From assembly GCF_949628215.1 (NCBI RefSeq), contig NC_134277.1, forward strand, positions 128,139,463 through 128,203,462: a stretch of 64,000 nt of DNA, given 5' to 3'. Positions 62,644 through 64,000 of the stretch are shown here, piece by piece. Position 1 is the stretch's first letter, and the number at the start of each line of letters is the position of its first letter. The notes below the pieces were generated by a model, which worked only from the letters and a program-made list of their open reading frames with translations, had not been told where the DNA came from and ran no database searches. A program made the translations under genes and the position numbers. Source of the DNA: Phalacrocorax aristotelis. Taxonomy: Eukaryota; Chordata; Aves; Suliformes; Phalacrocoracidae.

Positions 62644-64000
62644 AATCTCAGGGAGTCTCTGTGTCACGTTGCTTGCTAGAACTAGTACTCTCATGGTAGT
62701 TAATAATACTTACTAAGGGCACTAGTATCCTTGCGATTTCTTACTAATGAGCTAGCTTCTTTAGCGCCTTCTCAAAGGAGACACTTCATCAGCAGGATTG
62801 TTTAGTAGGTCAAATTAGAGGCATGGCCCTTCGGGAAACATATTGGAGCCTGTGGTTCTTGCACAGCACGTGTAGTTGGCAGCAGCGGCCAAAGGCACAC
62901 TGAGCCAGCTACCAGAAACTTAGGAGCTATTGTCAACAGGACTCATTATCTTAACATTAGTAGCTCAGTTATACAGGTGAGCTACTGCTTTACTAGAAGA
63001 GGCAGGATGGCTGCAGTTCAGCGCCGTTCAGCTGAATTAGCAGGTGAAATTTAACAGCGAGCTGTTACACAAAAGCAGCAGAGGGTCACAGAGAAAGCGT
63101 CAGTGGGCAAAGGCTGGAAGCAATGTCTACCCAGGGAGATCTAATCGGTACTCAGGTGGTTGGGAACAGGAATGGCCAGTTTTAATTAGTCCTCGGAGAC
63201 ATGAGAAACATGTGGCAAGCTACTTACTGTTCATTTTGGATAAACAGGCAATACAAAATTCCCAGCATTACACTTCAGGCTGTAATTAAGGGTTACCATT
63301 GTTCAAGCTGCTGTTTACTCAGTCACTAATTGTCACAGCCATGTGTTTTGGTCTAAGTGAGGTTCACGTTCCTAGCTGTTATTAAAGTTTCTGGTTTTCA
63401 GTTCAGACAACAATAAATCAAAACCATGGAAAAAAATCAGTTTACGTTCATCAGTCAGTTTTGTACTACTGGAAAGTAGTTCAGGACTGATGACCTGAAG
63501 CATTCCGTTAGCAGTAGTTAAAATTCTGTGTACAAAATGGAGTTTTATGGCCCCACATTGAGTTGCTTCCTTCTTCCTCTTCACTCCCCTCTCATCAAGG
63601 GAATCCCAGCAATTACCTAAGATAGAAAACTAAGGTTATGGTGATGGCTTTCTATTTGATATGCCTGTCCAGAACAAACAAGATTTATATTAACTTCATA
63701 ACGAGCTCCTATCCAAAATGAAGTTTTGCTATATAGGGCTTTTTTAATGAAAAACCCAAAGACAGTGTACTTGGAACTGAAATATCATATCTGACATAGC
63801 CACTGATTCAGTATCATGCCAACTAAAAGGAGTTTTTCTCACTGTAGGTTGCCTCTTGTTACCTCAGCATGCTCTAGCAAGGAAAAAGCTCATCATTTCT
63901 GTCTGAGCTTATTCATGAAAAAATCATAATTGGTGAAACGGGCAATAATCTATTACAGATTTACTGTAGATTTTATTTTAGAAATCTCTGTATTCCTTCC

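Larger units (their letters stand above)
25009..64000 (+). other. NKAIN3: NKAIN3 intron 1 (5' part, continues beyond the window)
   Basis: The intron starts at the GTGAGT donor after exon 1. I found no downstream stretch coding for the family's next conserved block (LERQIFDFLG followed by WAPIL), so the acceptor lies outside the window and the intron is over 38.9 kb. A very long first intron fits what I recall of the mammalian NKAIN3 gene. Apart from the repeats and candidates listed separately, it is AT-rich sequence without recognisable genes. Confidence 0.75.
47085..64000 (+). other. NKAIN3 intron 1 interior, distal part of window
   Basis: AT-rich intron. Besides the small repeats, palindromes, CpG patch and lysine-rich candidate listed separately, no exon, RNA gene or recognisable transposon was found. 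Particularly AT-rich stretches lie at about 59,500-60,130. Confidence 0.55.

Noticed and set aside
1-64000. tRNA, rRNA, snRNA genes and CRISPR-like arrays
   Set aside because: No B-box-like GGTTCGAATCC, no conserved rRNA blocks and no regularly spaced repeats were seen; microRNA hairpins cannot be judged by eye.

Overview
The window is most likely avian nuclear DNA. Three observations point that way: AT-rich, gene-poor sequence; CR1-type LINEs that are 5'-truncated, one of them ending in the octamer repeat ATTCTATG; and a vertebrate NKAIN-family first exon inside a CpG island. A turtle or crocodilian source is less likely but cannot be excluded. I see nothing prokaryotic: no operons, tRNA or rRNA genes, CRISPR arrays or insertion sequences.

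Layout. Positions 1 to about 23,930 are intergenic, upstream of the gene. This part holds an old antisense CR1 remnant (about 2,400-3,340), a short CpG-dense patch (9,049-9,172), one exon-like open frame on the minus strand (10,884-11,064), fragments resembling old amniote repeats, and an unexplained GC-rich block (19,961-20,246). From about 23,935 to 25,640 there is a strong CpG island. Inside it lies the one confident gene feature: coding exon 1 of NKAIN3 (24,955-25,008, plus strand), with a perfect Kozak context and a GTGAGT splice donor. From 25,009 to the window's end the sequence is read as NKAIN3 intron 1. I found no segment coding for the next conserved block of the protein, so this intron exceeds 38.9 kb.

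Inside the intron, a CR1 cluster occupies 43.6-47.1 kb. It contains a fairly young sense copy (reverse transcriptase C-terminal half, two in-frame stops, no frameshift), an old antisense reverse transcriptase remnant, a second sense copy with two frameshifts and an octamer tail, and a short old 3' fragment. Another old sense CR1 3' end lies at 30.84-31.13 kb.

NKAIN proteins are small membrane proteins that bind the beta subunit of the Na,K-ATPase, mainly in neurons. Only the first 18 residues are encoded here, so the window is essentially one promoter and its flanks, and no multi-gene pathway can be described.

I did not find an obvious new biological system. The most useful leads are three exon-like or retrocopy-like frames (10,884-11,064 minus; 29,785-30,102 minus; 56,717-56,832 plus), a pair of long palindromes 89 bases apart at 57,963-58,099, and a diverged direct repeat at about 34.05 and 35.55 kb, one copy of which carries a consensus splice donor.
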